Positions 18,938-29,247 of a stretch of DNA of 64,000 nt are shown in pieces. This stretch comes from Paraburkholderia sp. BCC1886 (GTDB lineage: Bacteria > Pseudomonadota > Gammaproteobacteria > Burkholderiales > Burkholderiaceae): the NCBI RefSeq assembly GCF_900996245.1, contig NZ_CAAJGK010000036.1, positions 62,001 to 126,000 of the forward strand, read 5' to 3'. The position numbers and the translations under genes are program-made. Every line of letters starts with the position of its first letter. Position 1 is the stretch's first letter. The notes beneath the pieces were generated by a model that was given only the letters and a program-made list of their open reading frames with translations, ran no database searches and was not told the DNA's origin.

Positions 18938-19162
18938 CTAGTTGTGCGAATACTTGTCCGGCTGGCTCACGTGCGAACCGTGCGGGCGTGCGTGAGCTGG
19001 CTTGTGTTTCGGGTGGGGTTTTGCCGGCGTCGAGTGGGCCGGTGCAGATTTATCCGACTTATCCGACGACAGCGAGCTTTGACCTTCGCCGAAGTGGAAG
19101 GTCTGCGCGAACGCGGTGGTGGAGAGTGTCAGTGCGGCCAGTGCGAGGTAAACCGGTTTCAT
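18938..19162 (-). CDS. Small secreted Lys/His/Pro-rich protein
   Basis: 74 residues with a clear signal peptide (MKPVYLALAALTLSTTAFA) and predicted mature start QTFHFGEG. The mature part is low complexity and basic: repeated Ser/Lys/Asp, then many His, Lys and Pro (KPHPKHKPAHARPHG). The many His could bind metal, but no family is recognised. GGAGCACGC precedes the ATG at 19162. An in-frame extension to 19309 lies inside the EamA gene region and is rejected. Confidence 0.6.
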   Translation of the reverse strand: MKPVYLALAALTLSTTAFAQTFHFGEGQSSLSSDKSDKSAPAHSTPAKPHPKHKPAHARPHGSHVSQPDKYSHN

Positions 19163-19259
19163 GCGTGCTCCTTTCTGAACGAGCCGCCGAGCATACCGCA
19201 ACGCGGCATGCCCGGCCCTCGACTCGTACAGTTCGGCCCCATTATCCGCACCAGATCCG

Positions 19260-20150
19260 TCAGCGCGCCGGTTGCGCTGACGGCGCGGCCCGCGAGAATC
19301 GCCGCGCACCCGCGACGCAGGCGACGACCACGACGGTGACGGCGATCATCGAAAGGGGTATCTGTTCGTGCAACAGCCATCCGGCAAGTAGTAAACCGAA
19401 GAACGGCTGCAACAACTGCAACTGACCGACGCCCGCGATGCCGCCCAATGCGAGCCCGCGATACCAGAACACGAAGCCGATCAGCATGCTGAAGAGCGAC
19501 ACGTACGCGAGGCCCGACAGCGCGGCGTGACTGACGCCGTCGAACGACGCGGGCCGCGACCACCATGCGAGCGGCAGCATCAACGGCAACGACAGCACGA
19601 GCGCCCACGAAATCACCTGCCAGCCGCCGAGGTGACGCGACAGCCGCGCGCCTTCCGCATAACCGAGCCCGCATACGACGATGGCGCCGAGCATCAGCGC
19701 GTCGCCCAGCGGCGACGCGTTCAGACCGTTGCGCAGCGCGAAGGCGACCACCGCGCCGCTGCCGAGCGCCGAGAAGATCCAGAATGCGGGTTGCGGACGT
19801 TCGCCGCCGCGCAGCACGCCGAACAACGCGGTGGACAGCGGCAGCAGGCCGACGAACACCACGGCGTGCGCCGAATTCACATGCTGCAGCGCGAGCGCCG
19901 TGAGCAGCGGAAAGCCAACCACGACCCCGAGCGCGACGACCACCAGCGGCAACAGATCGCGCCGCGCCGGCCGTGCCTCGCGAAACGCGGTGAGCAGCGC
20001 CAGTCCGAGCAGCGCGGCGATGGTGGCGCGCGCCGCAGTCAGGAACAGCGGGTCGAGCCCCTGCACCGCGAGTCGCGTGGCCGGCAGCGAACCGCTGAAA
20101 ATCAACACGCCGATCATGCCGCTCACCCAGCCGTTGGTGGTCTTGTCCAT
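19260..20150 (-). CDS. EamA/DMT-family exporter
   Basis: Ten-helix drug/metabolite transporter, 296 residues, with two EamA repeats; the first begins GMIGVLIFSGSLPATRLA with the conserved R near helix 2 (AARATIAALLGL), the second near WQVISWAL. Start ATG 20150 (MDKTTNG) fits the first helix; an upstream in-frame ATG at 20192 adds a non-conserved segment. It is divergent from a MocR regulator across about 114 bp with three CAGTAC-type boxes, a common arrangement in which MocR controls the exporter. Substrate unknown, perhaps an amino acid or vitamer. Confidence 0.85.
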   Translation of the reverse strand: MDKTTNGWVSGMIGVLIFSGSLPATRLAVQGLDPLFLTAARATIAALLGLALLTAFREARPARRDLLPLVVVALGVVVGFPLLTALALQHVNSAHAVVFVGLLPLSTALFGVLRGGERPQPAFWIFSALGSGAVVAFALRNGLNASPLGDALMLGAIVVCGLGYAEGARLSRHLGGWQVISWALVLSLPLMLPLAWWSRPASFDGVSHAALSGLAYVSLFSMLIGFVFWYRGLALGGIAGVGQLQLLQPFFGLLLAGWLLHEQIPLSMIAVTVVVVACVAGARRFSRAAPSAQPAR

Positions 20151-20221
20151 GAGTACGTCCCTGCAAAGGAATAGCGAGCCCGTAGCATCCACTAGCTGGT
20201 GAAAAACGATAAGCTACACAT

Positions 20222-20264
20222 CAGTACAATTTATTCAAACTGTACTTGGAAGGAATCAGTACAG
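20222..20264. promoter_or_regulatory. Three CAGTACA boxes between eamA-type gene and MocR
   Basis: CAGTACAA (20222-20229), CTGTACTT (20240-20247, reverse complement AAGTACAG) and CAGTACAG (20257-20264). Two are direct and one inverted, with centres 17-18 bp apart, as expected for MocR/PdxR binding. The last box abuts the MocR ATG, suggesting autorepression. Confidence 0.55.
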
Positions 20265-21707
20265 ATGGCGGAAACTTCAATGAAGCGGGCGGCTTTGAGC
20301 ACGAGCAGGGTAACAGGCGGGGGCACGCGCGTCGGCACGGTCATGGACCATGTGCGCGAGCGCATTGCGAGCCGCTCTTTAATGCCGGGCGCGCGGGTGC
20401 CCTCTATTCGCGCGATGACCGGAACGCTCGACGTGTCGAAGTCGACCGTGGTGGAGGCTTACGAGCGACTGGTCGCGGAAGGCGTGATCGTCGCGCGGCG
20501 CGGTTCGGGTTTTTTCGTGTCGGGTCATGCGCCGCCGCTCGCGCTCGCCGATCTCGGGCCGCGTCTCGACCGGGAAGTCGATCCGCTCTGGCTTACGCGG
20601 CAGTCGCTCGAGACCGGCGCCAAAGTGCTGAAACCCGGCTGCGGCTGGATGCCGTCGACCTGGCTGCCGGAAGACGGCGTGCGCCGCGCGTTGCGCGCGG
20701 TGGCGCGCGATGCGCAGTCGCCGCTTGCGGAGTACGCGAGCCCGTATGGGCTGCCCGCGCTGCGTCAGCAGCTCACCTGGCGGCTCGCGCAGCATGGCGT
20801 GGACGCGCCGCCGGAGCAGATCGTCCTGACCGACGGCGGCACGCATGCGCTCGATCTGGTGTGCCGGTTTCTGCTCGAACCGGGCGACACCGTGCTGATC
20901 GACGATCCCTGCTATTTCAACTTTCAGGCTTTGTTGCGCGCGCATCGGGCGCGGATGGTGGGGGTGCCGTACACGCCGTCGGGTCCCGATCTGGCCGCTT
21001 TCGAGCGCGCGCTCGTCGAGCACCGTCCGCGTCTATACGTGACGAACTCGGCGATCCACAATCCGACCGGCGCGACGCTCGCACCCGCTGTCGCGCATCG
21101 GCTGCTGAAACTCGCAGGCGAACACGATCTGCTGATCATCGAGGACGATATTTTTGCCGACTTCGAAGACGAAGCCGCACCGCGTCTCGCCGCGTTCGAC
21201 GGCTTGTCGCGCGTGGTGTCGATCGGCAGTTTTTCGAAGACCCTGTCCGCGGCAGTACGCTGCGGCTATATCGCCGCGCGGCCATCATGGGTCGAACCGC
21301 TGATCGATCTGAAACTGGCTACCTCGTTCGGTAACGGGCAACTGGCGGCGAGCGTCGTGCACCGCCTGCTGATCGACGGTACGTATCGCCGCCATCTCGA
21401 AGCGATGCGCGCCAGGCTTGCCGATGCAATGGGCGATACGGTGCGGCGGCTCGGTCATGCGGGGCTCGACATCTGGACCCGGCCGCGTGCCGGCATGTTC
21501 GTCTGGGCAAGCCTGCCGGACGGACTGGATGCCGCTGCGATCGCGCGTCATGCGCTCGCGGAAGGAGTCGTGTTCGCGCCGGGGAACGTGTTCAGCGCAT
21601 CGCAGAGCGCGGCGAGTTTTCTACGCTTTAACGCGTCGCAATGTAATCGACCGAAGGTGTACGACGCGTTGCAACGGGCAATGGAGGCATGCGCCGTCGG
21701 GCGCTGA
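20265..21707 (+). CDS. MocR/PdxR-type GntR regulator with aminotransferase domain
   Basis: 480-residue fusion of an N-terminal GntR winged helix (about 22-88: VPSIRAMTGTLDVSKSTVVEAYERL, then ARRGSGFFV) and a fold-type I aminotransferase-like domain that binds PLP. The PLP Lys is K325 in GSFSKTLSA; the NPTG motif (HNPTGATL) and an Asp in IIEDDIFADF are present. ATG at 20265 has GGAAGGA 10 nt upstream; the frame extends to 20199 but without a ribosome site. It probably senses PLP or an aldimine and controls itself and the divergent EamA exporter. Confidence 0.9.
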   Translation: MAETSMKRAALSTSRVTGGGTRVGTVMDHVRERIASRSLMPGARVPSIRAMTGTLDVSKSTVVEAYERLVAEGVIVARRGSGFFVSGHAPPLALADLGPRLDREVDPLWLTRQSLETGAKVLKPGCGWMPSTWLPEDGVRRALRAVARDAQSPLAEYASPYGLPALRQQLTWRLAQHGVDAPPEQIVLTDGGTHALDLVCRFLLEPGDTVLIDDPCYFNFQALLRAHRARMVGVPYTPSGPDLAAFERALVEHRPRLYVTNSAIHNPTGATLAPAVAHRLLKLAGEHDLLIIEDDIFADFEDEAAPRLAAFDGLSRVVSIGSFSKTLSAAVRCGYIAARPSWVEPLIDLKLATSFGNGQLAASVVHRLLIDGTYRRHLEAMRARLADAMGDTVRRLGHAGLDIWTRPRAGMFVWASLPDGLDAAAIARHALAEGVVFAPGNVFSASQSAASFLRFNASQCNRPKVYDALQRAMEACAVGR

Positions 21708-21747
21708 GCTTTTCGTCTGCGCAACTATCGCGCGTGACCGGCTGGAC

Positions 21748-22836
21748 TCATCGGCACAACAACAGCAGGCGCTCCTGACTCGAACAGTTCGAGCGCGGTT
21801 TTTGCGCGGTCTGAGCGGCGGTGGTCGTCGTCGTGGCCGCGGCGGCGTTGCGCGTCGCCAGACAGGCGCGCAGACGCTTTTCAACCGGCGGATAGTATTT
21901 CCAGCCGCGCACGAGCGTCGGCAATTCGAGCTTCACCTGTTTCCATTTCGGATGACCGTGTTCCTGCAGATTGTCGAAGTTCGTGCACAGCGCATCGGCG
22001 AAGCGGTTCAGATTGCCGACCGTATCGCGCAAACCGTAATCGTAGGTGACGAGAAAAGCTTTGACGGTCAGCGTTGGCACGTCTTCTTTCAGCCAGGACG
22101 GATAGCTGCCCGCGCGAATCGTCGCCGGAAAGTACACCTGTTTGGCGCGAGCGGTTTCCGGCGCGGCAGGGTCGACTTTGAGCAGGCGGATCTGTTGCTG
22201 CAGATCGGGGTTCATGTCGTTGAACAGCTTCGCGGGCTGACCGACCACGATGATCGCCACGTCCACTTTCTTCACGATCAGCGCGGCGATCGCATCTTCG
22301 TTGCTCAGGTGCTGCACGTTCTGCTCGGGAATCGGCTGGCCGAACATCAGCCGGTATAGCGTCGTCGCCGACTGCGCGGTGCCGCTGCCGATCAGGCCCA
22401 CGCTAATGCTTTTGTCCTTGATGTCGGCGAAGGTTTTAAGCGGCGAGTCGGCTCGCACCACGACGTTGATCTCCTCGTCGTAGAGCGGCATGATGAGCCG
22501 CAGCGGGCGGATCGCCGTGCCGGCGTCGGCATTGCCGCTGTTGGCCATGTCGAGGTAAGCCTGATACACGTCGGACTGCACCAGCGCGAGTTTCACGCCG
22601 GACTCGTAGCGCATGCGCTGCACGTTTTCGGCCGACCCTTTGGACGCCATCACGTCGAGGTCGAAGCCGGCCGCCGGCGCGACCCATTTCGACAAATCCT
22701 GGCCGAACTGAATGTAAGTCCCGCGTTCCGGGCCCGTCACGATCTTGTAGTGCGCGGGCTCCGCCCAGACGCTGGCGGTCCACAAGCACAGGATCGTCAA
22801 CAGCAGCGCCAGCCATCCCGTTAGATGTCTCTTCAT
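21748..22836 (-). CDS. TAXI-family TRAP solute-binding protein
   Basis: 362-residue periplasmic receptor with a 25-residue signal peptide ending SVWA. The family opening YKIVTGPERGTYIQFGQDL and the GSAENVQRM and DEEINVVVRADSPLKTF segments are typical of TAXI proteins, relatives of glutamate/IMP receptors. No fused DctQM permease is nearby, so it may be a lone sensor or use a distant permease. The C-terminus carries an extra Thr/Ala-rich, Ser/Cys tail after about residue 325 (AAAATTTTT). It lies 88 bp downstream of the zinc-ribbon gene on the same strand. Confidence 0.82.
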   Translation of the reverse strand: MKRHLTGWLALLLTILCLWTASVWAEPAHYKIVTGPERGTYIQFGQDLSKWVAPAAGFDLDVMASKGSAENVQRMRYESGVKLALVQSDVYQAYLDMANSGNADAGTAIRPLRLIMPLYDEEINVVVRADSPLKTFADIKDKSISVGLIGSGTAQSATTLYRLMFGQPIPEQNVQHLSNEDAIAALIVKKVDVAIIVVGQPAKLFNDMNPDLQQQIRLLKVDPAAPETARAKQVYFPATIRAGSYPSWLKEDVPTLTVKAFLVTYDYGLRDTVGNLNRFADALCTNFDNLQEHGHPKWKQVKLELPTLVRGWKYYPPVEKRLRACLATRNAAAATTTTTAAQTAQKPRSNCSSQERLLLLCR

Positions 22837-22924
22837 GGTTTTTCTGCCTTGCTTTCAGGGTTGGAGAGCCGCTCGCGTCGGCTACCTGGCGGGTTGAATC
22901 AGCGTGTCGTTCCCGGCACGGACG

Positions 22925-24274
22925 TCATGGTGCGGACGACGCTGCACCAGCTTTCGCGCTACCTGTACCTGCGGCTGGACGGCTCCAGCCGGAGTTGCGG
23001 ATGGTGTTTTCTCGCGCCTCGACGCTATTCGCGTCAGCCGTGCCCGTTGCGGCGCCGACTGCGGGACGTGGCTGCGCTGCCGGCGTCGGGCCGGTCGCTG
23101 GATTCTTGGGCTGTAGCGCGGCTGGCGCTGGAGAGGGGGCCGTGCGGGGCGTCGGGTTGACAGCGGGCGCGGTGGTCGCTGCCGTGGCCGCCACGGTCGT
23201 TGCCACGGTCGTTGCCGCGGTTGGTGCCGTACGGGCATCGAGCGGCGCCCAGCCCGTCTCGCGAATGACGCGTTCAAGCAGGGCTTTGGCCGTCTCGTTG
23301 CCGCTGTCGATGACCAGTGCCTCGTTCGCGTGTTGACGCGCGCAACTCCACGATTGCTGCGCCACGCAACTCTGCGCCGCTTGCAACGCGGCGTCGCGTC
23401 GTGCCGCTGCCGGCTTGAGTTGTTGCGACAGACTCTGCGCATCGGCATTGCCGGGTTGCATGGCCTGCACGGCGGCGACCGCCGCTTGGGCGGTCGACAG
23501 GTCGCTGGCGCGCAGCGCGAGCCGGGCCGTTTGCACGGCTTGCGCGACATCGCGGAACTGCGGGACGACCGGTTTGACGGGCGCTACGCTGGCGAGCGCC
23601 ATGATTGGCGTAGGCGGAATGGCGGGCGCGGGTTGGTCGACGGGAAGCGAGGGTAGAGCGGGAAGCGTGACTTGAGGCGTGGTGATCATCCGCGTCGCAG
23701 CACGCTGTGTCTGCGTGGAGAGTGCGGATTGCGCAATCGTGCCGGTCGTCGTTCGGGCATCCTGAATAGTGTCGGTAGTGGAGTCGTCGACGCTGACCTG
23801 CGTGTCCCCGCTGTCTCCGAACAACGCGTAGGCGCCATAAGCGACGCCAATGCCGAGCACGACGCCGAGTGCGAGCAGCATGGTGCGGACCGACTGCGCT
23901 TTCCGTTTGATCGCATACGGGGGCTCGACAAAACCCGGTTCCGCCAGCAGGGCGCCGCCTGCCGCGAGTAAGCCTGTCTGTCCGGTTCGCTCCATCGCCG
24001 ATGCACCACGCACTGCGCCAAGCCGCGACTCGAAGCCCGCTTGCTCCAGTGAGGCAGGAGCGGAACCGGAAGCCGGCGCGAGGCCGTTCATCTCCGGTGA
24101 CCTGCCGGGTGTGCCCGACCGGTTGGGAGGAATGGCGGCGTGCCATTGCGGAGTCGGTTCGAGCGGATGCACTGCGCCGCAATACGGGCAGTATTCGACA
24201 TGACGATAAATGGCCCCGCCACACTTTTTACAAGGTGTCGGAAAATTCTCGTCGATTGTGGTCGGGGTGGACAT
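22925..24274 (-). CDS. Zinc-ribbon, single-pass membrane protein of unknown function
   Basis: 449 residues. The N-terminus has a zinc ribbon with Cys15, 18, 29 and 32 (CKKC, CPYC). A membrane helix follows at about 130-152 (TMLLALGVVLGIGVAYGAYAL). The rest is Ala/Thr/Pro-rich with a helical repeat-like stretch (LALRASDLSTAQAAVAAVQAM) resembling TPR-type scaffolds, two similar short motifs (IRETGW and IRNSGW) and a low-complexity Thr/Ala/Val segment. The ATG at 24274 (MSTPTTIDEN) is used. It precedes the TAXI gene in one transcript. Topology suggests cytoplasmic ribbon and periplasmic tail. Confidence 0.7.
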   Translation of the reverse strand: MSTPTTIDENFPTPCKKCGGAIYRHVEYCPYCGAVHPLEPTPQWHAAIPPNRSGTPGRSPEMNGLAPASGSAPASLEQAGFESRLGAVRGASAMERTGQTGLLAAGGALLAEPGFVEPPYAIKRKAQSVRTMLLALGVVLGIGVAYGAYALFGDSGDTQVSVDDSTTDTIQDARTTTGTIAQSALSTQTQRAATRMITTPQVTLPALPSLPVDQPAPAIPPTPIMALASVAPVKPVVPQFRDVAQAVQTARLALRASDLSTAQAAVAAVQAMQPGNADAQSLSQQLKPAAARRDAALQAAQSCVAQQSWSCARQHANEALVIDSGNETAKALLERVIRETGWAPLDARTAPTAATTVATTVAATAATTAPAVNPTPRTAPSPAPAALQPKNPATGPTPAAQPRPAVGAATGTADANSVEARENTIRNSGWSRPAAGTGSAKAGAASSAP

Positions 24275-24470
24275 GCTGGAACCCAACGGTGGAAACAACG
24301 TCTTGACGGCATGGTCCGGATAGCGAGCCTGGGCTCGCGCTACCGCTGGTGCCAATATGTGGTGCGCCGCTGGGCACGTCAATCGCCGTTCGCCCTATTC
24401 TGTGTGCGTTAGCGCACATTGCCAGGTAATACGAAATTCCGGCGTGACACGTGTGATGAAATGCGATCGC

Positions 24471-24500
24471 TCAAAAAGAAACGAGGCCGGCTGGCCTCGT
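24471..24500 (-). terminator. Rho-independent terminator of the DHA2 exporter gene
   Basis: Arms ACGAGGCC (24481-24488) and GGCCTCGT (24493-24500) with GGCT loop; on the minus strand the hairpin is followed by TTCTTTTTG. It lies 23 bp after the exporter stop. Confidence 0.8.
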
Positions 24501-24523
24501 CGTATAGCAGTTCGAGAAAAGAG

Positions 24524-26103
<1,580 letters not shown>

Positions 26104-26139
26104 ATATGCGACGTCTCGTCACTAGTCAAATTGATTGCA

Positions 26140-26853
26140 ATGGCAACGATCTCATCCGCGGGTAGCAAACCGCTCGAAGCATCGTCCGAACCGGTGTCCA
26201 GTCCCGAGCCGGCACGGCGTCCCGGCCGTCCCACGGGCGCACAACGTGGCCCGGAACAACGCAGCCGTTTGCTCGATGCCGCGCTTACTTTGTTCGCGAA
26301 GCAAGGCATCGTCGATACGTCGCTCGGCGAGATTGCCCGCGAAGCGGGTTTCACCCCGGCGATGGTTCATTACTACTTCAAGACGCGCGATCAACTGCTG
26401 GATGTGCTGATCGACGAGCGCTTCGCGCCGTTGCGCACGAGTCTCGGTATGCCGTTCCAGGAAAACCCCGACGACCCGGTGGCGGCCATCACGCAACTGA
26501 CCCGACGCATCGTGCAGGCGGCCGTCGACCATCCCTGGTTTCCCTCGATGTGGGTGCGGGAAGTCATCAGCGACAGCGGTTTGCTGCGGCAGCGGATGCA
26601 GGAGCGCTTCGGCAACGCGCATCAGAAGGCGTCGCTGTCGACCATCGCTCGCTGGCAGCAGGAGGGACGTCTCAACGCGGACCTCGAACCGGCACTGGTG
26701 TTCATCACGCTGCTCGGACTGACCATCCTGCCGTTGGCCACCTCGAATCTGTGGCGCGACGATCCGCTGCGACGCGATATCGGCGGCGACGAAATTGCCC
26801 GCCATGCCGTCGCACTACTCGTGCAGGGCATCGGCCCGAAAAAAAACGTTTGA
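26140..26853 (+). CDS. TetR-family regulator of the DHA2 exporter
   Basis: 237-residue repressor. The N-terminal 40 residues are Pro/Ser-rich; the helix-turn-helix is near 60-85 (SLGEIAREAGFTPAMVHYYFKTRDQLL). The C-terminal ligand domain has a WFPSMWVREVISDSG segment rich in aromatics. Divergent from the exporter, so it most likely represses it. The start is uncertain: ATG 26140 is used, but TTG 26077, GTG 26092 and TTG 26131 keep the frame and none has a clear ribosome site. Confidence 0.87.
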   Translation: MATISSAGSKPLEASSEPVSSPEPARRPGRPTGAQRGPEQRSRLLDAALTLFAKQGIVDTSLGEIAREAGFTPAMVHYYFKTRDQLLDVLIDERFAPLRTSLGMPFQENPDDPVAAITQLTRRIVQAAVDHPWFPSMWVREVISDSGLLRQRMQERFGNAHQKASLSTIARWQQEGRLNADLEPALVFITLLGLTILPLATSNLWRDDPLRRDIGGDEIARHAVALLVQGIGPKKNV

Positions 26854-27141
26854 CCCGGACTCTCCGTCCACTGGCTTTTTTCGCTCTTGATGGGCGCTTG
26901 ACGTTTGGCCGAGGCACGCGGTGTGCTACCGCTGGGATGAAAGTCGACACCATGCCGGGAATGTGCGACTGCACGGTGAATCGGATAACGGGTACCGGCT
27001 TCGTTTGCCACGGGGTGGCGCGAAAACCGGGTTTTCATCGGCGTGCCTCGCAGGCGCGCTAGTGTGCGCGAGTGGCGCTGGCGTCATGTTTTACAATGTC
27101 GGGCCTGCTTGAAACTCGACGCGCAAAATCGAGTCGGAATC

Positions 27142-27654
27142 ATGGACAGCAATATCGCAGCCGCGCAAACCGGCGGCACGCAACAAGGCGAAACATTGGC
27201 CACGTCGGATGGCCTAACCGGTTTTTTAGAGCAACAACAGACAATGAACGGAGTATTGAGACTCGATCAGGCCACGATCGTGCTCGTTGAAGACGACCCG
27301 GATAGCCGGGAATCGCTGACCTTGTTACTCGAAGCAGAAGGGGCGCACGTCGTCGCGGTAGCAGATGCGGAAGAGGGCGTGGAAGCCGCGCTGCGACTGT
27401 TACCCGACGCGGTAGTTTGCGATCTGGAACTGCCGGCCATGGACGGCTTCTATCTGATCCAGCGCTTGCGGGACCATGAGATTCGTGGCGATCACGCACC
27501 CTCGGTTGCCGTCGCACTGACCGGACATACTGACGACACCTATCGCCTGCGTAGTATCGGTGAAGGCTTCCAGCACTTCATGACCAAACCCGCGTTGCCG
27601 GAAGATCTCGTGACCCTGTTGCACGACGCGATCGACGCGCGCGCGGCAGGTTGA
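27142..27654 (+). CDS. Orphan single-domain response regulator
   Basis: 170-residue receiver protein without output domain. After a 44-residue Gln/Thr-rich tail the REC domain has the acidic pair ED-D near 50-52, phosphorylation Asp94 (VCDLELPAMDG), Thr in ALTGH and Lys in MTKP, so all catalytic residues are present. No kinase is adjacent. The ribosome site before ATG 27142 is weak; a later start at 27244 (MNGVLRLD) would drop the tail and is possible. May shuttle phosphate in a relay. Convergent with zur. Confidence 0.82.
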   Translation: MDSNIAAAQTGGTQQGETLATSDGLTGFLEQQQTMNGVLRLDQATIVLVEDDPDSRESLTLLLEAEGAHVVAVADAEEGVEAALRLLPDAVVCDLELPAMDGFYLIQRLRDHEIRGDHAPSVAVALTGHTDDTYRLRSIGEGFQHFMTKPALPEDLVTLLHDAIDARAAG

Positions 27655-27705
27655 GCGGGGCGGTCGAATCGAATCCGGGGCTTTGCCTCGTTTTCGCTCG
27701 CGACG

Positions 27706-28335
27706 TTATCTGCCAGCAGCCGCTGCGGGTTTCAAACCCGCGCCGGCATTCGCCTTGCCGCCCGCGGAAGACGTGGCCAGCGCCGCCGCTTCCGCTGCCT
27801 GACACGCGGAACACAGCCCTTTCAACTCGATTTCGTCGCTCGCGAGCCGGTAGCCCGCGTGCTCGATTTGCGCCACCAGCGACTGACGCAATTTAGGCTC
27901 GTGCAATTCGGTCACGCTGCCGCATTGCTGGCAGACCACCAGAATGCCGTGCCGGCAATGCGTCAGATCGTGGCAAACCGTAAATGCGTTGATCGATTCG
28001 ATGCGATGCACGAGCCCCGCCGCCAGCAGGAAGTCCAGTGCGCGATAAACCGTCGGCGGCGCGGAGCCTGGATGGATCTGCCGCATCTCGTCGAGTAGCG
28101 AATACGCCTTGGTGGCACGCCCTGAATTGAGCAGCAGTTCCAGCACCTTGCGGCGGATCGGCGTGAGCTTCTCGCCGCGTTCCCGGCAATAGTCTTCGGC
28201 GAGAATTAGCGCGGCTTCGTGCGAGTCGCCATGCGCGTGGTCCGGCCCGTGGGCATGAGCCGACGCGTCGGCTTGCACGGAATCGGCGGAATGGGCGGTT
28301 GCGGCGGGCTTGGCGGCAGGTTTGACGGTCTTCAT
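27706..28335 (-). CDS. zur: Fur-family regulator, Zur-like
   Basis: 209-residue metalloregulator. A His/Ala-rich N-terminal tail (HAHGPDHAHGDSH) precedes the winged helix (LTPIRRKVLELLLNSGRATKAYSLLDEM, then PPTVYRALDFLLAAGLVHRI). The structural zinc site is visible as CQQC and CSAC pairs and there is an HDLTHCRHG cluster for regulatory metal. The sequence fits Zur more than Fur. It lies 50 bp after the GST gene on the same strand, but has its own TATAAT (minus strand, 28342-28347) only 6 nt before the ATG and no Shine-Dalgarno sequence. Downstream AR-rich C-tail is unusual. Confidence 0.8.
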   Translation of the reverse strand: MKTVKPAAKPAATAHSADSVQADASAHAHGPDHAHGDSHEAALILAEDYCRERGEKLTPIRRKVLELLLNSGRATKAYSLLDEMRQIHPGSAPPTVYRALDFLLAAGLVHRIESINAFTVCHDLTHCRHGILVVCQQCGSVTELHEPKLRQSLVAQIEHAGYRLASDEIELKGLCSACQAAEAAALATSSAGGKANAGAGLKPAAAAGR

Positions 28336-28385
28336 GCGTCGATTATAAAGGGCATCGCGCCTTGCACGCCGCGACCGGTATCGCG

Positions 28386-29012
28386 TCAGGTCAACGCAAA
28401 GTCGACATATTTCTTGAAGCCCGTGCGGGTGGCGATTCGCGAGTACCAGCGCTCGAGGTTGGGCAGCGGCGGCCGCTCGGGTCCATTCACGCCGAACCAG
28501 CGTTTCGCGTAAGCGCCGAGCACGATATCGGCGAGCGTGAATGTCTCGCCTTCCATGAAGAAGCGTCCCTGCAGATGCGCGTCGAGCATGCGCCAAAGCA
28601 CGGCGACCGCGCTGAAATCGGTCGCGAGTTTGGCGTTGTCGCGCGCGTCGGCGGGCGTGCGCACCAGCGCCCAGAACACCGGACGTTCGGCGGGTTGCAA
28701 CGTGGACAGTGTCCAGTCCAGCCAGCGGTCGACGCTCGCGCGCAGCTTCGGCTCGGACGGGTAGAGCAGGCTCGCTTCGCCGTATTGCATGACCAGATAA
28801 CGCAGAATGGAATTCGATTCCCACAGCACGAAGTCGCCGTCGACCAGCGTCGGAATCTTGCCGGTCGGGTTCATCGCGAGGTAATCGGCTTCGTTGTTGC
28901 GGCCGAATTGCAGGCCGGCATCGATGCGGTCGTACGGCAACACCAGTTCGTCGCAACACCACAAGACTTTCTGAACGTTGACGGAGTTGGTGCGTCCCCA
29001 GAGTGTGATCAT
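28386..29012 (-). CDS. Glutathione S-transferase
   Basis: 208-residue cytosolic GST. The N-terminal thioredoxin-like domain begins MITLWGRTNSVNVQKVLWCCDEL, with the catalytic Ser/Asn region near 9-12; the glutathione gamma-Glu loop is PTLVDGDFVLWESNSILRYL. The C-terminal domain is helical with the N-capping-type FTLADIVLGAYAKRWF. Ancestor-like Beta/Theta class is plausible. Upstream of zur on the same strand. Confidence 0.92.
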   Translation of the reverse strand: MITLWGRTNSVNVQKVLWCCDELVLPYDRIDAGLQFGRNNEADYLAMNPTGKIPTLVDGDFVLWESNSILRYLVMQYGEASLLYPSEPKLRASVDRWLDWTLSTLQPAERPVFWALVRTPADARDNAKLATDFSAVAVLWRMLDAHLQGRFFMEGETFTLADIVLGAYAKRWFGVNGPERPPLPNLERWYSRIATRTGFKKYVDFALT

Positions 29013-29247
29013 CCGGTCGATCCTTTCTCACGGTTGCAGTTGGCAAGCCGCGCGCGATGCGCGGCGTTCAGCCCGGTACGATACACGATACGGCGTCGAG
29101 CCAGTCATCCGGCGCCTCGGCGATAACCCGCATGCGATGCGTACAATGAGCGCACTTCGGCGCGCAGCCCGGATACCGCAAGCAGGGCACGCACGCAAAC
29201 CCCTACAAACTGCAGCACATTCACGCGAACTCACCGAAAGGCACCGC

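Noticed and set aside
23150..23240. GC-rich repeats inside the zinc-ribbon gene as a regulatory repeat
   Set aside because: They encode the Thr/Ala/Val low-complexity tail in frame, so protein composition explains them.
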